Positions 21,490 through 32,191 of a stretch of 64,000 nucleotides of DNA are shown here, piece by piece. Position 1 is the first letter of the stretch, and each line of letters begins with the position of its first letter. The stretch is from Microglena sp. YARC. Its lineage: Eukaryota > Chlorophyta > Chlorophyceae > Chlamydomonadales > Chlamydomonadaceae. The stretch covers positions 40,413,987 through 40,477,986 of the forward strand of contig CM039466.1 of the NCBI GenBank assembly GCA_022414725.1. Direction: 5' to 3'. A program made the position numbers and the translations under genes. The notes beneath the pieces are model-generated. The model had not been told where the DNA came from and searched no databases. It saw only the letters and a list, made by a program, of their open reading frames with translations.

Positions 21490-21669
21490 ATGCCATGCCA
21501 CAGACGTGAGATTGAGGGAACTCTCCCGTTTGCATGCATGTGTACATACTGGAGAATAGCTACCAATCGGACCATGTTGGTTTTATTTGGTTTTGCAGAC
21601 CCTCTGCGCCTGAGCTTGGACTACCGCGCTACAGCACAGAGGGAAGTTCTCTACCTCTTGTGCTGTTAA
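21490..21669 (+). pseudogene. Frame-disrupted AP2-gene exon copy
   Basis: TTTTGCAG acceptor, then a block homologous to 3163-3239: LRLSLDYRATAQREVLYLLC in one frame. With the phase-0 end of exon 6 it would reach TGA after four codons. It has no donor and ends at TAA. Together with the copies at 2,529 and 3,163 this is a fragment family. Confidence 0.45.
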
Positions 21670-21898
21670 TATATTAAATTATAATTGTGGGTATCACACT
21701 GGGGGGCTTGGAATTGGTTGCGGGGGGAATGAGTCGGTGGGGGGGAATGGGTGGGTGGGAAGGGATGGTTGGGTGGGAATGGGTGGGGGGGGAATGAGTG
21801 TATCACACCAGGGGGCTTGGAATTTCGCAGTTTGAGATTCAGGTGAGTGGGAGAGTGGGTTGGTGGGTGGAATTGGTTGCAAACTGCGTTGGGCGCAG

Positions 21899-21949
21899 GA
21901 GCTCCATGGGCTGGTGGTAAAGGACCAGCTTAGGCAGTCTGAGGTTCAG
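21899..21949 (+). CDS. Possible short exon (17 codons) with a duplicated donor
   Basis: GCGCAG acceptor and CAG|GTGAGT donor, phase 0 to 0, encoding ELHGLVVKDQLRQSEVQ. A partial copy of its end (TTTGAGATTCAG|GTGAGT) lies at 21,831-21,842. No family is recognised; it may be an alternative AP2-gene exon. Confidence 0.3.
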
Positions 21950-22321
21950 GTGAGTGTATAAGTGTCTGTATCATTTTTGTGACGAAAGTGAGCATCCCAG
22001 TCTCCCAGCATTGGCTGAAAACCCAAGTAACAAACTAACTCAATTAGCAGGGGAATCAAGTTGCCTAAATCCAGTAGAAAGCTCACTAAGTGTTGTTCAA
22101 GGATACCTCAAAATGTTTGTTTTGAGACGTCGCTATTTTCAAAATCTATGTCTCACAATCCAAAGTATGTGTTTTGTTTAGCCCAAGTCTACGTCTGATG
22201 AATCAAAGTCTACGTTAGCGTCATTTTGGACCATCTGAAATCTGTGCTTGAGACGTGAAACATAATGTTTTGGCCAATCCTGCCACTGGAGTCAAATTAT
22301 ACAAATTCAGTAGACATTTTG

Positions 22322-22613
22322 ACATGAACTTTAACTTGGTTACATGGATCCAGCCTGTTCAGGCTGCTCGCCATCTTAGGCAGTGACATCAACCTTCCAA
22401 TAGCCCCTTTCAGTGATATAAATTGGTCTAGTGGTAGACCAAATCACTTTGAGGATGAAGAGTCGGTGGGTCGATTCCCCATTCCGTCGCTCTTAGCGTT
22501 GCAGGTCGTTGTCAACCGCGATAGTAGCTTGTCCAGTTGAGGTAGAAGACCGCTCCCTACCAGCGTACGACGGGCTCCCTTAACACCACGCCCCACCAGG
22601 CGTTATCATTACC
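22322..22613 (+). mobile_element. tRNA-derived SINE, copy 4 (long form)
   Basis: A-box TGGTCTAGTGG (22,424-22,434) and B-box GGGTCGATTCC (22,468-22,478) are both near consensus. The body ends CACCAGGCGTTATCATTACC. The preceding 100 bp (TTAACTTGGTTACATGGATCC...CAGTGACATCAACCTTCC) is shared with the reverse copy at 53,006-53,295, so both are ~290-bp units. Confidence 0.8.
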
Positions 22614-23360
22614 GTTTTTTCAACATTTAAATTGCGACCATTTCAAACGAGTCTTGATTTTCCGAGGTTAGGGAAGTTCCTTGATCCTATCTGACCAACC
22701 CAGGGTCTGTTACAAACTTGAACTTGAACGTGGTTGCATGCCTCCAGCCTGTTAAGGCTGCTTGCCGTCTTCCTTGGTACCATCAACAGTCAAAACATAG
22801 ATGAATATTAAAACGAATGTTACGCCTTATGACGAGGCGTGAGGTTGAGGAGGCCAACCACCAACTCCAAGCATAGCTAAGATCAAAATATGCTTCATAC
22901 TTCATTCTTCATTCATACCCCTCCCCCCTCCCTCCCCCACCCACCCACCCACCCACCCACCACCCACACACACATCTCCCCCACCGACCACCACCACCAC
23001 CATTTCATCTTATCCATCAAGTTGTGCATGTCCCACTTCTTGACCCTGTCCAAGGTATACTATGATTCTACTTCATATGCTTCATGCAACCTCTTCATAC
23101 AATAATTGATAGACAGATAGAAGCAACTTCCCCCGGCATTCTAGGCCAGCATGACATTCTGTACACAGGAGTGTGGTGTAGTAGTGTGTATATCTTGTGG
23201 CGAGACTTGAGGTTGAGGGGGCCCGTTCGCTTGCGCTGGGGCCAACCTTCAACTGCAAACAAAGCAAAATATTAAATATGATTCATACAATCTCTTCATA
23301 AAAGAATTGATAGACAGCCGTGTGATGACATTCTGTAATGTTTATGCTACCCATGATTAC
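22614..23360. other. Repeats only
   Basis: A partial 'GAACTTGAACGTGGTTGCAT' repeat (22,715), ACCC/CACA tracts (22,925-22,975), and two copies of 'TTCATACAATYTCTTCATA..AATTGATAGACAG' (23,085 and 23,280). No exon chain. Confidence 0.6.
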
Positions 23361-23523
23361 CAGGGTACTACAAAGGGCGCACGGCAGAGCAATTGTGCAC
23401 ACACTTTTTGAGCCCCTGTGGGCGCAGCGCGCAGTTTTTGCGCTTTTTGCACTACAAAGCGCTGTCCAATTTGACGTTCATGCGCTTTAAGAGCTGAACA
23501 ATTTGACAAAATGTAGTACCCTG
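23361..23523. mobile_element. hAT-type MITE, family 1, copy 3
   Basis: 163 bp with perfect ends CAGGGTACTAC / GTAGTACCCTG and a perfect 8-bp duplication ATGATTAC (23,353-23,360 and 23,524-23,531). This is the cleanest reference copy. Its internal part has TTTTTGAGCCCCTGTGGGCG, CAGCGCGCAGTTTTTGCGC and TTTTTGCACTACAAAGCGC. Confidence 0.93.
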
Positions 23524-23691
23524 ATGATTACTCCTTCCACAGACGGTGAGCAGCCTGTAGGCTGATATATATCATGTGTATACAGTCCAAAGGGTAGCCA
23601 GTTAGGCTAAAGGAACTTACCCAACCTAAATAATCAACATGATTCTTAATTATCCTTATTAGGGGCTATTAACAAGCACTATAAGATAAAG

Positions 23692-23710
23692 GGGGGGGGG
23701 GGGGGGGGGG
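23692..23710. repeat. Poly(G) homopolymer
   Basis: About 19 G. Confidence 0.9.
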
Positions 23711-24194
23711 CTTCTTGTTTGGCTAGGCATAGCAGCTTCTAGAAATATAAGCCTTGGAAAACTTAATTTCCGACATCGCATACCAGAGTATACCACATCA
23801 TGTGCGTATTGCAGACCAACGCCCTGGCAAAAATAGAAATGAGACGGCGTGAGAGTATAATAATCCAAAACAGATTACATAAACGTTGGCATTTAAATTC
23901 ACCGTTGCAACATTTCTCAACCAGGGACCCTGAGGGCGCCGTATTTGTTGGTGCATGGAGTCCTTGGAGACGGAACCACCACCAGCACCCGCACCAGCAC
24001 CACCAGCATCAGCACATGCACCAGCATCTACACCAGCACTAGCACTAGCAGCAGATTCACCACCCACATCACCACCAGTGCAGGTCATAGAATGTGGGGG
24101 GCCTTGCCGTGGGGTGAAAATAAAAGAAGAAACAAAACTTCCCATTTGTGTTTGTTGGTGCATGAATTCCTTGGAGGTAATAGCCCCACATTTC

Positions 24195-24290
24195 CCCTAA
24201 CAATACAATTTAATTGTAAAATAATAATCGCACAATTAAATCATCATCCCTGATGAGATGATGATTTAATTATATTGTATAATAAATTAT
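24195..24290. mobile_element. Retrotransposon-type 3' tail / stem-loop
   Basis: ATAATAATCGCACAATTAAA, CATCATC-loop-GATGATG, TTTAATTATA form an imperfect hairpin. It matches the tail at 4,065-4,130 directly after the LINE remnant, suggesting a heavily truncated copy of the same element or a parasite of it. Confidence 0.45.
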
Positions 24291-24452
24291 CACTGTAGCA
24301 CGAACTCAGGGCCCCCGTCGGTAAAACGATTGTTTGGGGTTCAGTTCATTAGTGCTTGTTCTTTGTAAGCCCTTCAAATACGGTTGGACCAAGCCCTTTC
24401 TATGCGGTTGGACTAGACGGTTGCCTATTTGGCCTACCCCTGGACTGTAACA
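24290..24452 (-). repeat. Dispersed 'CAGTCCAGGGGTAGGCC...AGGGGCCCTGA' repeat (minus)
   Basis: Same family as 29,186-29,320 and 45,242-45,375 (+) and 45,848-46,046 (-). One end is CAGTCCAGGGGTAGGCCAAA; the other contains TTTTACCGACGGGGGCCCTGAG followed by TTCGTGCTACAGTGAT. Confidence 0.75.
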
Positions 24453-24809
24453 TACATACAACAACATTTCTCAACCAGGGGACCTGAGGGCGTCGCTATA
24501 GATATGCAATTTTATGCAAGATCGTGTATCATTTATGTAGAATTGTAGTCAACACTACCAGGCCTTACTGATACAAACACCTTGGACGCATGCCTGCTTT
24601 GTTCATTCTGCTTGTTGCAATGCCTTATCTTGCAACCCGACATCTAAAGGTATACGATGTGGACTGCTACATCCTAGTATGTATCTTACTGGGGGATAAG
24701 CAAGTTACATGATTGTCCTAGCCCACCAGGGACCTTGATGGCAGCGTTATAGAAATGCAATTGTATACAATATCATATCTCTTGTATATGTATGTATACA
24801 ACTGTTTAG

Positions 24810-25376
24810 CCCCAAACCTGCCCCAAACCAACATTAATTTCCCAACTTGTGAAAAGGAACCTGAGGGCACTGGCGGTGAGGTTGGTAGGAACATTGATGA
24901 CCCTGCGGAAGCTATCCTGGAGGATGAGGGCACTGACGATGTGCAGGGCCAGGGTCCAGCTGCTGCCAGCAGTCACCAGGATGGTCCAGTGCGTAGAAAG
25001 AGGAGGAGAAGGGTGAGGAGGGGTGAAGAGATCAGTGGGGAAGAGGATGCTGAGCCCCCTCAGAAAGTACATGCTGGGAGTAGGGGGCCTGGTGAGGTTG
25101 GGGACCTCCTGGTGGTTGGGGACCCCCTGTTGATTGGTGATCAGCCACAGCAGATACTGCACACTGATGGGCTGATGGCTCCTGCGGATCTGCAAAGCAC
25201 TGTGGTAGTAAAGCAGGAGCCGGACTGTCTGGAGCAAGCTGGTGGGGCTCATCCTGGCCTCGTCTTCCCTGCATTATCTCCCCAAGAGCTTGCCTTCGTC
25301 CTCCCTGCGAGCATGAACACCCAGCTTGGCCCTAGAATCATAATACTCAGTTCCCGCACCCTCAGCTACCCCAGGT
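24810..25376 (+). CDS. Putative C-terminal exon of the AP2/transcription-factor gene
   Basis: GTTTAG acceptor. The frame reads PNLPQTNINFPTCEKEPEGT; INFP is again the AP2-domain terminus. An acidic stretch follows (NIDDPAEAILEDEGTDDVQ), then a basic RRKRRRRVRR that looks like a nuclear localisation signal, then GEEISGEEDAEPPQKV and glutamine/proline-rich sequence. This composition suits a transcriptional-regulator tail. I see no AP2 domain exon between 21.4 and 24.8 kb, so the link to the exons upstream is inference. The frame closes at 25,376-25,378, but sequence continues open in another frame from 25,344 (next entry). Confidence 0.5.
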
Positions 25377-25808
25377 GATGACCAATCCAACCATGATTCA
25401 GTTGACCAGATGCCACACACGACAGGGTGTGTTGCGGCCTGTGACAACATAACAGTGCCATCGGATGCTCAGTTGGGTCATGACAATCACCAGGGTGTAG
25501 GTGTAAGCTGCACGCAGCTCGCTGGCCTGATGCCGCTGGTTGTAGACTTGTCTAACAAAGCTTCACAATTGGGTGCTCAGTTAGCTCGCAGCACTCATCA
25601 GGGTGTGGGTACAAGCCACACGCAGCTGGCTGGCCTGGTACCTATAGACAATTCTGATAGGGCGTCACCAGCAGTGCAGGTTTGTATGACTTCGGTAGCA
25701 GCAGTGAACCCCCTACTGACAAGATGCAGCAGGGAGAGGCAAGAAGTGAAACCCACCTGGAAACAGGATGGGCTGCTTTTGAATGGTGGAAAGGTCAAAG
25801 GCTCATAG
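25344..25808 (+). CDS. Continuation in a shifted frame (possible frameshift)
   Basis: Frame 3 is open from 25,344 (YSVPAPSATPGDDQSNHDSV) to a stop at 25,806. It contains two copies of an imperfect repeat, each with HQGVG followed by TQLAGL. The overlap with the preceding frame (25,344-25,376) suggests a 1-nt indel rather than two genes. A possible donor at 25,680 (CAG|GTTTGT) would end the exon earlier. It is 3'-flanked by a MITE at 25,843. Confidence 0.4.
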   Translation, partial: YSVPAPSATPGDDQSNHDSVDQMPHTTGCVAACDNITVPSDAQLGHDNHQGVGVSCTQLAGLMPLVVDLSNKASQLGAQLARSTHQGVGTSHTQLAGLVPIDNSDRASPAVQVCMTSVAAVNPLLTRCSRERQEVKPTWKQDGLLLNGGKVKGS

Positions 25809-25842
25809 TTCATACGTGCACTTTCAATACAGCAGTGCAGTA

Positions 25843-26020
25843 CAGGGTAATTCCATTGACCAAATTGGCCAGCAAAAATAAAACTGCGCTTTGTAGTGCA
25901 AAAAAGCGCAAAAGTAGGTTGCTGCGCCCACAGGGGGTTGCAAAAACTGCGCGAAACGCGCAGTGGGGCTCAAAAAGGCAGAGCGCCAGCGCGCAAAAGC
26001 GCGCGCTTGGAAGTATCCTG
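25843..26020. mobile_element. hAT-type MITE, family 1, copy 4
   Basis: 178 bp with ends CAGGGTAATTCC / GGAAGTATCCTG and a perfect 8-bp duplication GTGCAGTA (25,835-25,842 and 26,021-26,028). The body is in inverse orientation relative to copy 3 (GTAGTGCAAAAAGCGC order). It lies just 3' of the putative transcription-factor tail. Confidence 0.92.
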
Positions 26021-26109
26021 GTGCAGTACAATACAGTGCTATAGTGCACAGTGCAGAGTTGTACAGTTGTGTTGTGAAGACAGGCCAGTACAGGATACAA
26101 CTATAGGGT

Positions 26110-26300
26110 TTTTTCATCCTCCCCCTTCTGGGGGGTGGGAGCCCCCAGGGCCAGGGTCACCCTGTTGTCCGTTTGACTGACTGACCAACGTGTGACCGAG
26201 ACCAAGCAGTCTCATAACTAACTGGCTTCGTTCCGCTCGATTCCGTTGCCACCTGTTGCTCCGTTAACACTCTCTGCGCATTTGCCGCTTACTTATGCCA
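26110..26300 (+). repeat. ~210-bp 'GGAGCCCCC...TTGCCACC' repeat, divergent copy
   Basis: Hairpin-forming CCCCCTTCTGGGGGGTGGGAGCCCCC followed by CATAACTAACTGGCTTCG and CCGTTGCCACCTGTTGCTCCG. Better copies are at 32,192, 32,632, 54,858 and 57,834 (+) and 41,729 (-). Confidence 0.7.
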
Positions 26301-26609
26301 TATTTTGTCACATGGTTTTACAGCCAACCCTGGGCTGCTGGCCGTCTTCAAATTCCAAGTCCTCCTGTGTGGAACCCAGGGAGCATTCTACGCAGATTAG
26401 GCAGTTTAAATATGTGTCCAGGGGACTGGAAGATTTGATGCGAAAGGTGTGGGGAGTCCTACGAAAACGGAAGTACCCTTAGGGACAGCGTGAGATGCGG
26501 TATACGATTGGAGGTACTTACCACCTGGGTTTGATTATCTAATAATTACATGGTCTTTCCAGTTCATAGAGTGCTTTTTAATATATGGTTGCCTTGCATC
26601 ACACGTTTC

Positions 26610-26832
26610 CTACAGGAGGGCAAAGTTGGATACACTGTCCCCAGTCAGGTTTGTAATCTGTACATGTCCTGGTGGACTAGTCTTGCTCACAAATGGGATC
26701 AAGTCAGGCATGCTCTCTGAATGGCTTGATTCATCTAGCTGTGCCACCCGCCTCCTGTCGTACACAGTCCTCAACTGAGGTTTGAGTTGGTTCATCATAT
26801 TGAAGGCTTCCTTGTGGCTCAGGTTGTCCAGA
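26610..26832 (-). CDS. Possible terminal exon of an unidentified gene (minus)
   Basis: The minus frame DNLSHKEAFNMMNQLKPQLR ... DSVSNFALL ends with a stop at 26,610 and has protein-like composition. A second open block at 26,960-27,060 (PPRKPVATGDTTRTSASK) may be an upstream exon. No family is recognised. Near its 5' side, 26,865-26,930 is a dispersed repeat shared with 56,455-56,525, so this could be a transposon fragment. Confidence 0.3.
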
Positions 26833-27399
26833 TAAAAATAAAATAAATAAATAAATCTTAACTTCCAAGATATGTCACTATGACACTTGACGTGAGGTGA
26901 AGGGAACCGGATCGTAAGTATGCGATGTAGGTTGTCCTGATTGATGTCCTTACTTGCAGATGTCCTGGTCGTGTCACCAGTTGCTACAGGTTTGCGTGGA
27001 GGTACAGTCCTGAGTGCTGCTATAGGGAGTAGGGAATTAGGGATGCTGCGAGACCTGCATGCGAGGCCAGCAGCAATCAAGACGGTGGCGCATAGAACGC
27101 CACAGTCCTAATGGAAACTCTATCTGCTAGGGCAGTGCTGGTCTCACAGAACGGATTGGGCAACAAGATGAAAGACGGAATGAAAGCAATACGCGAATTC
27201 TGCTGCGCTGGTGGAAAGGAGATATTTTGATGAAGCGACCTGGAGTAAGGCATGAAAATACCTGACTGGCTAACGCTGTGAATCGTGAATCGCCACTAAA
27301 TAGCATGGCACTGAAGATTTGTCCACCTGTCTGAACCCTTGCTGACAAGGAGCTGCCGACTAAACCCTGGTGATGAGACACAATTTCTTGACACTACGG

Positions 27400-28000
27400 G
27401 GGACTTCGCCAAAAATAGTAAGGTAAAAAAAGTTTTTTCAAGCTCCAAACGCCATACCTAAAAACCTGAGGAGGACTGCCCCTCCCCCCCATTAAATAGT
27501 TTTTTTGCGTTAGTGAAAAAATTAGATATGGATTCACAATATATAAACTTAGATATGGTTCACAATAAGGCCCCCACAATTGCGTCCTCGGATTTGCAGT
27601 GCGCAGATTGCGCAATCATAATAAAAAAATAGCAAAAAAAACCATCGCCCAGGTAGTCCAAGTACCTAAGACACCCTTTATTGTCGCTGGAGGCGGTTGC
27701 GGTTGGGGTTGGGGGGAGGGGCTGGGCCGGGGTTTGGGGTGGGTGGGGGGGGGGGGCTGTGTGGGTGGGCTGGGCTGGGCTTTTTGTGTGGGTGGGTGTG
27801 GTAGATACTTATTGCACGAGGTCCAAAGTGGTGCAAATATACTGCCCTTACCAAGGCCTACTCATGGGTAGTCTCAGAATTTTTATTTGGAGGCCTGTGT
27901 AAAAAGTTAGCAAAAAAACAAATGAGGGCTGCCCCCCTCGTCCCCCCCCCCCCAAAATGAGATGCTCAGAAAAATAAAAAAATGCTCAATAAATCGCAAA
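27400..28000 (+). repeat. Dispersed repeat resembling the insertion at 59.5-60.2 kb
   Basis: Shares 'CCTAAAAACCTGAGGRGG', 'AGATATGGATTCA', 'GTAGATACTTATTGCA', 'CCAAGGCCTACTCATGGGT', 'GGTCTCAGAATT' and a C run followed by AAATGAG.TGCTCAGAA with 59,487-60,200. It includes G-rich GGTGGG tracts. Confidence 0.65.
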
Positions 28001-28600
28001 GATCCATGGCATATACTTCCTGTACTCGGAATAAATCGATCGGCTTACTCTAACTTTTGGCAACCTCCAGGGTGCCCTACAAAATACCATCATACCGGTA
28101 GGTCTTGTAGGAAGGCCTGGCTGGTCCCCTGGTGGTCGGCCCTGGGTTGGTCGGCCCTTGACAACAGACCCGAGCAGACCTATGCAGCGATACCGATCGA
28201 GAAGGGTACGATACAAGGGAAATGCCGCTGAAACCTCCGTCCTGAGTGGGTCAAGATCCAACTAGCGAACACAAATATAGGGACTACAAGCTTTATTTAG
28301 GGACTACAAGAATTGCCGCCCCGATCATCAATAAATTATCAATATCTACCTGCCGCTCGTATCCTGCCCACCGATGTTTCGCATATGATCTCGTACAAGT
28401 TTTTGCATCGGATCCCATTACCGACATGCAAACCCTACAAGCTAGCGCATGGAACCCGACCCCAACTAAAAGTTCGACTTCCAATCGACGATCGGCCTTG
28501 GCTGCGGATTAATAGAAGAGTAGAAGTACATGCGTCCTCTGATGGCGAGCAAGGTGCACCTCGAAGTAAATCTACGCAGGTGGGTCTGATCTGGCCAACT
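28000..28600. other. No feature supported
   Basis: Moderately complex sequence open in several frames, but with no recognisable domain or splice-consistent chain. Confidence 0.5.
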
Positions 28601-28611
28601 GGGTGCATGAA

Positions 28612-28768
28612 TGGTTTGGTCGAGGGTCGGTATCTCGATACGAGTGACCTAAGTGCGCCTATTCTTTTGTAGGAGTGGCAACGCCATTCGAATTGAATCC
28701 TCGGTGCCGCTGGTCTGTGTAGGGAGACCCACCTCCTGGGGTGAAATACCATGCACAACTAAAAACAA
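28612..28768 (+). repeat. ~160-bp 'GGTCGAGGGTTGGTATCTC' repeat
   Basis: Consensus: GGTCG.GGGTTGGTATCTCCC, ...AAGTGCGCCT, GTAGGAGTGGCAACGCCATTCGAA, TTGAATCCTC..GTCGCTGG, GGGAGACCCACCTCCTGGGG, TGAAA..TTTCACAACT. Other copies: 49,943-50,125 and 54,602-54,772 (+); 59,380-59,484, 61,870-61,975 and 63,538-63,645 (-); fragment at 5,480-5,530. Confidence 0.75.
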
Positions 28769-29185
28769 AAAATTGCATGGACCAACACCAGTACAAAATC
28801 CGAATGCCCATGGCTAAAGCTGACTGCAGGTTAGTATGACCCCCCCCCCACCCCCCCCCCACCCCCACCCCCTGCCCCCCCCACCCCCCCACACACACAC
28901 TCGAGCAGGTTGCAAGCCAGACTCACAAGGGGCTCTTGCATCCTCTTCTCTATACCATGCATATTAATCTGCCTGCATATCTAAAAGTCCTGCGGAAAAT
29001 GACGTCTGTTGCATGTGCCTGCATGTATGCATGTTTTTATAATCTGCGCATTTCTGACAGTTTATGGAAACCTGGCTAAAAAGACTTTACTACCACCAGT
29101 AAATTATCAACTCTTAGACAGTCCATCATCAAATGAGCACTTCATCTACTGCTTTCTTGTTCGCAGTCCTCTCTGTGTGTGTTGT

Positions 29186-29320
29186 CCAGGGGTAGCCAAA
29201 TAGCCTAACGGGACCTGCCCAGCCATGAAAGCAGGAGGGGCTAAAACGAAAGAAACTGATGAACTGAACCCCAACCTATAGTTTTACCGACAGGGGCCCT
29301 GAGTTCGTGCTCCAGGTATA
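29186..29320 (+). repeat. Dispersed 'GTCCAGGGGTAGCC...AGGGGCCCTGA' repeat (plus)
   Basis: Same family as 24,290 and 45,242. It ends TTTTACCGACAGGGGCCCTG, AGTTCGTGCTCCAGG. Confidence 0.75.
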
Positions 29321-29559
29321 CTTTAATTCTGTGATTCTCACCGCAAACATATGGGAAGCAGCATGTGTTCTTTTCCCCCCCCCTTTTCGTATTTATATTG
29401 CTAGAGACAATGTTCGACGGCATACAATTTCAGCCCGGAGGTGAAAGGATGTGGGGTTTTGCACACAGTCATGCACAGTTATTGTCTGGGTATGTGAAAA
29501 TCTAGGCCATGCATGTGCATCACCCTATAACATCCTCATCTGCAGCACATCAGCAGCTG

Positions 29560-30215
29560 CACTTCCACCACCACCACCACCACCACCATGCGCATGCATC
29601 CTAGAACATCCTCATGCACACATCAGCATTCAAACTAAGAGCATGTCTTCGATTCAAAGCTGTTTGTGTTGGACAACTCCTGTCATTTCATGGCCGTTGC
29701 AACAGCAGCACAGCAGCAGCTGCACTTACGCCCCCACCCCACTCCCCATCCCACCCCCACCACCCACCCCACTCCCCCACCCCACCACCACACCACCACC
29801 ACCACCACCACCACCACCACCACCAACAACAACAACAAAACCGCTACCAACAACAACACCAACACAGTCACCACCACAGCTACCACCAAAACCACCACCA
29901 CAACCACCGCCACCAAAAACACCACCAACAGCACCACAGCCACCGCTAAAATGACGTAACAATCACAAACGTGGTGCACTATCCTGATTTTGTTTCCTTC
30001 CCATGCAGCCACCACCACCAACAACACCAACACCAACACCAACACCAACACCAACACCAACACCAACACCGACACCAACACCAACACCAACACCAACAAC
30101 ACCAACACCAACACCAACTCCAACACCAACACCAACAATAACACCAACATTAACACCAGCACCACCTCCACCACAGCCACAGCCACAGCCCCAGCCACAG
30201 CCACAGCGACAGCCA
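29560..30215. repeat. ACC/AAC-rich microsatellites
   Basis: (CACCAC)n at 29,565-29,588 and 29,785-29,830, mixed AAC/ACC to 29,945, and (CACCAA)n at 30,006-30,160. Long His/Asn/Thr- or Val-rich frames on both strands are composition only. Confidence 0.9.
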
Positions 30216-30420
30216 AAATAACACAACCCCTCTGTTTCTTTGTTTCTTGTCCACCTCCTTTTTACCTTAAGTCGCCCTTGCGGCCTCCATCTCTTAGAAG
30301 TTCTTGCCTCTCTCTGTCTTGTTTCCTTGGTCACAAAGGGCTAGGTTTCATCAGATGCACCCTTCCCTGCCCCCGTTGTAAAACAAAGTACAAAAATCAC
30401 AAACTGCGTGCACTATCCTG

Positions 30421-30935
30421 ATCATGCACCCTTCCCATGCACCCTTCTCATGCACCCTTCCCATGCACCCTTCCCATGCACCCTTCTCATGCACCCTTCC
30501 CATGCACCCTTCCCATGCACCCTTCTCATGCACCCTTCTCATGCACCCTTCCCATGCACCCTTCCCATGCACCCTTCTCATGCAGCCAAAATAACACAAC
30601 AATCACGAACTGCGTGCACTATCCTGATTATGCACCCTTCCCATGCACCCTTCCCATGCACCCTTTCCATGCACCCTTCTCATGCAGCCAAAATAACACA
30701 ACAATCACGAACTGCGTGCACTATCCTGATCATGCACCCTTCCCATGCACCCTTCCCATGCACCCTTCCCATGCACCCTTCTCATGCAGCCAAAATAACA
30801 CAACAATCACGAACTGCGTGCACTATCCTGATTATGCACCCTTCCCATGCACCTTTTCCATGCACCCTTCTCGTGCAGCCAAAATAACACAACAATCACG
30901 AACTGCGTGCACTATCCTGATCATGCACCCTTCCC
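30421..30935 (+). repeat. Tandem array ending at the OPR-gene start
   Basis: A 12-bp unit CATGCACCCTTC is nested in a higher-order unit that adds CATGCAGCCAAAATAACACA, ACAATCACGAACTGCGTGCA and CTATCCTGAT. There are five higher-order copies; earlier single versions lie at 29,945-30,005 and 30,215/30,390. Each CATGCAG resembles the CCCATGCAG that precedes the coding frame at 30,936. If that AG is a splice acceptor, this is a false-acceptor ladder; if ATG is the start codon, it is 5' leader or promoter sequence. Confidence 0.85.
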
Positions 30936-31770
30936 ATGCAGCTTCCTTCCAACCAAGCGTCAGGCTCATCACCGTTAGCGCCAAGGACCCGCAGGACAGC
31001 ACTTCCCTCTCGTAAGTATCAACCTCCCGCCAAGCCCTCGGCTGGGCAGCTCTTACAGCGTAGGATCCGCTCATGCAAGACTTGGCAGCAGCTCACCTCC
31101 CTCTTGACCGAGGCATCTCCAAGCTTGGATGTGCGCTCACTGGTGATTGCCCTAGAGAGAGCACTTGTGCTTCAGTCGACTGTTGTTGACACACATGAAG
31201 AGGAGGGCAAGGTAGACGGGGGGCGTGGCACATCCTCAAATGCCACCTCACCAACAGGTGGTGCTGTTGACGAGGACTCCAGAGGCCCAGATACGCAGGC
31301 AAGCAATTCAGATGAGGGGTCAAGTAGTGGATCAGACACTCAGTCAAGATATTCAGATGAGGGTGCATACAGTGGATCTGATTCTGAGGAAGAGGAGACT
31401 GATGAAGAGGGGCGTGCTTTGGTCAGTGAGGACGATGAAGGGGGATTTGAGTACAGCGGCCGAGAGCCCGAGAGGCCTGGGGCTTCACTTCAAACTTTGA
31501 CTCAATCAGGGCAAGGGGCAGAGGATAAGGAAGGCAGCGACAGACCTAGCTCAGTATCAGAAACATTCAGCTCAGTAGCAGGAGCAACAGGAGCAGCAGC
31601 AGCAGCAGCAGCAGCAGATTCAGAAGAAGAAGCAGTGGCATCAAAAGAGGCAGTGTCGCATCCTGCTCAGTCCTTGTTCTTCCAAGTGGCAACAGAGTTG
31701 ATACATCGCTTGGCACCAACTAGCTCTCTGGTGCATCTCTCCTACTTACTGAAGATGATGAGTCTCCTTG
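30936..31770 (+). CDS. OPR gene exon 1 (N-terminus, transit-peptide-like)
   Basis: The ATG at 30,936 opens 278 codons up to TTG|GTAAGC (phase 1). The first ~50 residues (MQLPSNQASGSSPLAPRTRR ... PAKPSAG) are rich in S, P, R and A and lack acidic residues, as in organelle transit peptides. Then QLLQRRIRSCKTWQQLTSLL and DVRSLVIALERALVL give the first helix pairs of an OPR/RAP-type protein. A long acidic low-complexity region follows (D/E/S/G-rich, then an alanine run), and the exon ends with AGTELIHR-like helices leading into LLG. A GTAAGT at 31,014 could be a donor in another frame, so the N-terminal start is less certain than the rest. Two copies of the exon-end donor (TAG|GTAAG.CTTGCT) follow at 31,829 and 31,861. 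Confidence 0.7.
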
Positions 31771-32191
31771 GTAAGCCTTGCTCATTTTGGTATTTGACAC
31801 CCTTTTACTTGGCTTGAAATGGGTAGGTAAGCCTTGCTATTTTTAGCCTGCATTATGGGTAGGTAAGGCTTGCTATATTTAATCTTTGATACCCATATAC
31901 TTGGCTTTAAATGATGCATTGTGGGTGAGATAGAGGGGTGCAGCAGTGCCGCATGTGCTATTTTTGGTCTTTGACACCCATTTACTTGGCTTGAAATGAT
32001 GCATTGTTGGTGAGATAGAGGGTGCAGCAGGGCCGCGGGGGTGCAAAAAAGGGTGCCAAAGACCCCCTATTTTTGCAGCGAAGGTCGTCACTAGTAAGCT
32101 ATGTTGTTGATCGTAACTGTAAGAGCCCTCAAAAAGCTTGTAAGGAGAAGCAGGTGAATGAATATATTGTGTAGATGATATGAGTATTTTT

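Noticed and set aside
22424..22480. Functional tRNA gene
   Set aside because: The A and B boxes are good, but the acceptor and anticodon stems do not close and the same head recurs in a repeat family; read as a SINE.
25032..25274. Minus-strand frame at 25.0-25.3 kb
   Set aside because: It mirrors the plus-strand acidic/NLS exon and has no splice context.
29450..30334. Long Pro/Thr/His-, Asn/Thr- and Val-rich frames
   Set aside because: All come from ACC/AAC microsatellites read in different frames.
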